Shown here: in pieces, positions 62,905-64,000 of the stretch
How the letters are laid out: the number at the start of each line of letters is the position of its first letter
Position numbering within the stretch: the first letter of the stretch is position 1
From: a cyanobacterium endosymbiont of Rhopalodia gibberula
GTDB lineage: Bacteria > Cyanobacteriota > Cyanobacteriia > Cyanobacteriales > Microcystaceae
Reading direction: 5' to 3'
Assembly (NCBI RefSeq): GCF_003574135.1
Contig: NZ_AP018341.1
Span: forward strand, 2,889,740 to 2,953,739
Length of the DNA stretch: 64,000 nucleotides
Translations under genes and position numbers: made by a program
Notes under the pieces: generated by a model
The model's input: only the letters and a program-made list of their open reading frames with translations
Database searches by the model: none
Told to the model about the DNA's origin: nothing

Positions 62905-64000
62905 TTATTCATTATTCAAATATTTAGCTACCGTTTGCACATCTTTATCCCCTCGTCCCGAACAATTGATAATAATACGAGGACTGCCTTCCAATTGAAG
63001 ACAAAGAGTTTCCAGATAGGCGATCGCGTGAGAAGTTTCCAAAGCGGGAATAATCCCTTCTAATTGAGACAACTGTTGAAAAGCTGCTACCGCCTCCGCA
63101 TCGGTAACACTATAGTATTCCGCGCGATGGCTATCTTTAAGATAACTATGTTCCGGACCAACTCCAGGATAATCTAATCCAGCACTGATAGAATGGGCTT
63201 CAATCACTTGGCCATCTTCATCTTGTAAAAGATAACTCATTGCTCCATGTAAGACTCCAGGACGACCTTTTGTTAAGGTTGCAGCATGTTTTCCAGACAC
63301 AATACTTTCTCCTGCGGCTTCGATTCCAATTAACCGGACGGAGGGATCATCCACGAACTCATAAAATAGTCCAATAGCATTAGAACCACCTCCTACACAA
63401 GCTAAAAGAATATCTGGCAAACCACCCCATTTTTCTAAACTTTGGCGACGGGTTTCTTGTCCGATAATTTGATGAAAATCACGCACCATCATAGGATAGG
63501 GATGGGGACCAGCTACTGATCCGAGAATGTAATGGGTTGTTTCTACATTTGTTACCCAATCTCTAATAGCTTGTGAGGTAGCATCTTTAAGAGTTCCTGT
63601 TCCCATTTCAACAGGTTTTATAGTAGCCCCCAGTAAATTCATGCGGAAAACATTCAATTTTTGACGTTCCATGTCGTGAGCGCCCATGTAAATCACGCAT
63701 TCTAGACCAAAACGGGCGCAAACAGTGGCGGTTGCCACTCCATGTTGACCCGCTCCTGTTTCAGCAATAATGCGCTTTTTATTCATTCTTTTGGCTAACA
63801 GCACTTGTCCCAGGGCATTATTAATTTTATGCGCTCCAGTATGGTTTAAATCTTCTCGTTTGAGGTAAATTTGAGGACCATTACCATCAGGATGACTATA
63901 ACGAGTGGTTAAACGTTCAGCAAAGTAGAGGGGGCTAGGTCTTCCTACATAGTCTCGTAATAATTGATTTAATTCTTCTCGAAAGTCGGGATTGTCTTTG
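62905..64000 (-). CDS. trpB: Tryptophan synthase beta subunit (5' end outside window)
   Basis: Joins indole from TrpA with serine, using PLP. The minus frame is open from the right edge to a stop at 62905; 364 residues are visible out of the usual 400 or so. PLP lysine is in [18 protein letters not shown]; other markers are [26 protein letters not shown], the serine-binding [12 protein letters not shown], and NCSGRGDKD at the end. It contains a HIP1 octamer at 63020-63027. Together with trpA and trpC here, it shows the end of the tryptophan pathway is retained. Confidence 0.95.
   Translation of the reverse strand, partial: KDNPDFREELNQLLRDYVGRPSPLYFAERLTTRYSHPDGNGPQIYLKREDLNHTGAHKINNALGQVLLAKRMNKKRIIAETGAGQHGVATATVCARFGLECVIYMGAHDMERQKLNVFRMNLLGATIKPVEMGTGTLKDATSQAIRDWVTNVETTHYILGSVAGPHPYPMMVRDFHQIIGQETRRQSLEKWGGLPDILLACVGGGSNAIGLFYEFVDDPSVRLIGIEAAGESIVSGKHAATLTKGRPGVLHGAMSYLLQDEDGQVIEAHSISAGLDYPGVGPEHSYLKDSHRAEYYSVTDAEAVAAFQQLSQLEGIIPALETSHAIAYLETLCLQLEGSPRIIINCSGRGDKDVQTVAKYLNNE
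63020..63027. repeat. HIP1 octamer GCGATCGC
   Basis: Within trpB. Confidence 0.85.

Overview
The window reads as a chromosome segment of a cyanobacterium whose genome is decaying, most likely a nitrogen-fixing endosymbiont of the Crocosphaera/Cyanothece type such as the spheroid bodies of rhopalodiacean diatoms. That placement is inference. It rests on strongly AT-rich DNA, three HIP1 octamers (GCGATCGC) found by eye, all inside genes, and cyanobacterial gene families (NdhL, DUF3007, DUF3318, DUF3370, a GroEL2-type chaperonin behind a CIRCE box, and dispersed trp genes). Summing my intact genes gives about 34.3 kb of 64 kb, roughly 54% coding. Most of the rest is AT-rich sequence that still holds recognisable dead genes. 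No rRNA, tRNA, CRISPR array or intact insertion sequence was found by reading.

Layout. 1-5011: the 3' part of transaldolase, which has lost its EF-hand tail to a stop codon, then dnaB carrying a 496-residue intein in the Walker A motif. 5012-8672: decayed DNA with one small membrane-protein gene. 8673-13761: a MacB-type permease and its membrane-fusion partner without an ATPase, then groEL2 and its CIRCE operator. 13762-19060: an IS607-type recombinase fossil, ruvC, a nitrilase-family gene, a LapA-domain gene and recA. 19060-22175: a 3-kb stretch with nothing identified. 22176-30674: pentapeptide protein, rpsU, aroK, an SGNH hydrolase with an ABC ATPase, ndhL-DUF3007-trpA, and an LpxB-like protein.

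30675-48979: an ABC exporter; a response-regulator pseudogene apparently split by a repeat; a DegT aminotransferase; purK; a lumenal-type pentapeptide protein; a DUF3370 protein; ftsW; an ISL3 fossil; rnz; a ParE/RelE-type toxin-antitoxin pair; trpC; and a class V aminotransferase. 48980-64000: an IS630 fossil, pyrD, a membrane-protein pseudogene with three in-frame TGA codons, rplI, a persulfide dioxygenase-like gene, an IS982 fossil, a TauE/SafE transporter, a DUF3318 gene, dead STAS and sugar-transferase genes, proS, and the 3' part of trpB.

How it fits together. What survives is housekeeping and biosynthesis: replication and recombination (dnaB, ruvC, recA), translation (rpsU, rplI, proS, rnz), tryptophan, shikimate, purine and pyrimidine synthesis, cell division, envelope lipid handling and one NDH-1 subunit. 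What has died is mobile DNA (four IS families), signalling (response regulator, STAS) and exopolysaccharide priming (sugar transferase). Long, near-loopless inverted repeats punctuate the decayed spacers; some lie just past a gene end and can act as terminators.

The least ordinary items are the intein with a degenerate first endonuclease motif and an embedded XRE-like helix-turn-helix, the repeat-split response-regulator pseudogene, the family of perfect hairpins, and the toxin-antitoxin module kept in a shrinking genome.
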